This document shows, one piece after another, positions 5,798 to 5,836 of a stretch of 5,836 nucleotides of DNA. Each line of letters begins with the position of its first letter. The first letter of the stretch is position 1. Made by a program: the position numbers and the translations under genes. The stretch is from an uncultured Syntrophobacterales bacterium (GTDB lineage: Bacteria; Desulfobacterota; Syntrophia; Syntrophales; UBA5619). The notes under the pieces are model-generated. The model was not told where the DNA came from and searched no databases. It saw only the letters and a list, made by a program, of their open reading frames with translations. The DNA lies in the NCBI GenBank assembly GCA_903903205.1, contig CAIUXU010000351.1:1-5836 (forward strand). The letters are read 5' to 3'.

Positions 5798-5826
5798 AGG
5801 ATAAACGATAGAGAAGGAAATTTCAA
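5798..5826 (-). promoter_or_regulatory. Predicted promoter of the tup operon
   Basis: On the minus strand TTGAAA (5826-5821) and TATCCT (5803-5798) are separated by 17 bases, matching the housekeeping consensus at five and four of six positions. It lies just upstream of the strong ribosome binding site of the regulator gene. An 8-base palindrome GAAATTTC (5817-5824) overlaps the -35 box, and TTTATC is present twice on the minus strand (5832-5827 and 5805-5800). These are possible operator elements, but too short to be firm. The window ends ten bases beyond the -35 box, so upstream sites may be cut off. Confidence 0.45.
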
Positions 5827-5836
5827 GATAAAAAAT

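Noticed and set aside
5271..5804. Plus-strand reading frame opposite the regulator
   Set aside because: Antisense shadow of the regulator; no domain, no supported start.
1..5836. CRISPR array, tRNA, rRNA, insertion sequence or transposase
   Set aside because: No regularly spaced repeats, cloverleaf, rRNA segment or transposase-like protein is visible on either strand.

Overview
The window carries two unrelated gene groups, both read from the minus strand, separated by about 140 bases of non-coding DNA. The right four fifths (about 5830 down to 1195) is a compact, complete oxyanion-uptake operon of the tungstate (Tup) type. In transcription order it holds a cytoplasmic regulator with an excisionase/MerR-like helix-turn-helix and a periplasmic-binding-protein-like sensor domain, two consecutive TupA-type substrate-binding proteins, the permease TupB and the ATPase TupC with a C-terminal TOBE-like region. 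Spacings are 27 and 26 bases between the first three genes, about 97 bases between tupA and tupB, and a 4-base ATGA overlap between tupB and tupC. A strong stem-loop lies in the only long gap, between tupA and tupB. A plausible sigma70-type promoter and a strong Shine-Dalgarno site precede the regulator.

The left fifth (1054 down to 240) is a type IV (AbiE-family) toxin-antitoxin locus that looks decayed. The antitoxin gene (AbiEi type, 185 codons) appears intact. The gene before it is only 86 codons long: it keeps the start of an AbiEii-type nucleotidyltransferase up to the GGTA...GGRF motif, then jumps to what looks like the C-terminal tail, so the catalytic region is missing. A perfect inverted repeat with 15-base arms overlaps the predicted promoter of this pair and is a good candidate for the AbiEi operator.

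The first 239 bases have no convincing gene. They are AT-richer than the operon and hold a cluster of palindromes sharing the hexamer CTCTAA/TTAGAG.

The organism cannot be named from this window. GC-rich coding sequence, AAGGAG-type ribosome binding sites and a Tup operon with a helix-turn-helix/PBP regulator would fit an anaerobic Gram-negative bacterium of the Desulfobacterota/deltaproteobacterial kind, where tungsten or molybdenum enzymes such as formate dehydrogenases are common. This is an inference from gene content only.

The expected working of the operon is as follows. One or both secreted binding proteins capture tungstate or a related oxyanion and deliver it to a TupB dimer powered by TupC. 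The regulator, whose sensor domain resembles the binding proteins, reads the cytoplasmic oxyanion level and adjusts transcription. The least explained part is the second binding protein, which keeps the RGDxSGTH motif but has lost the TTTS motif typical of TupA.
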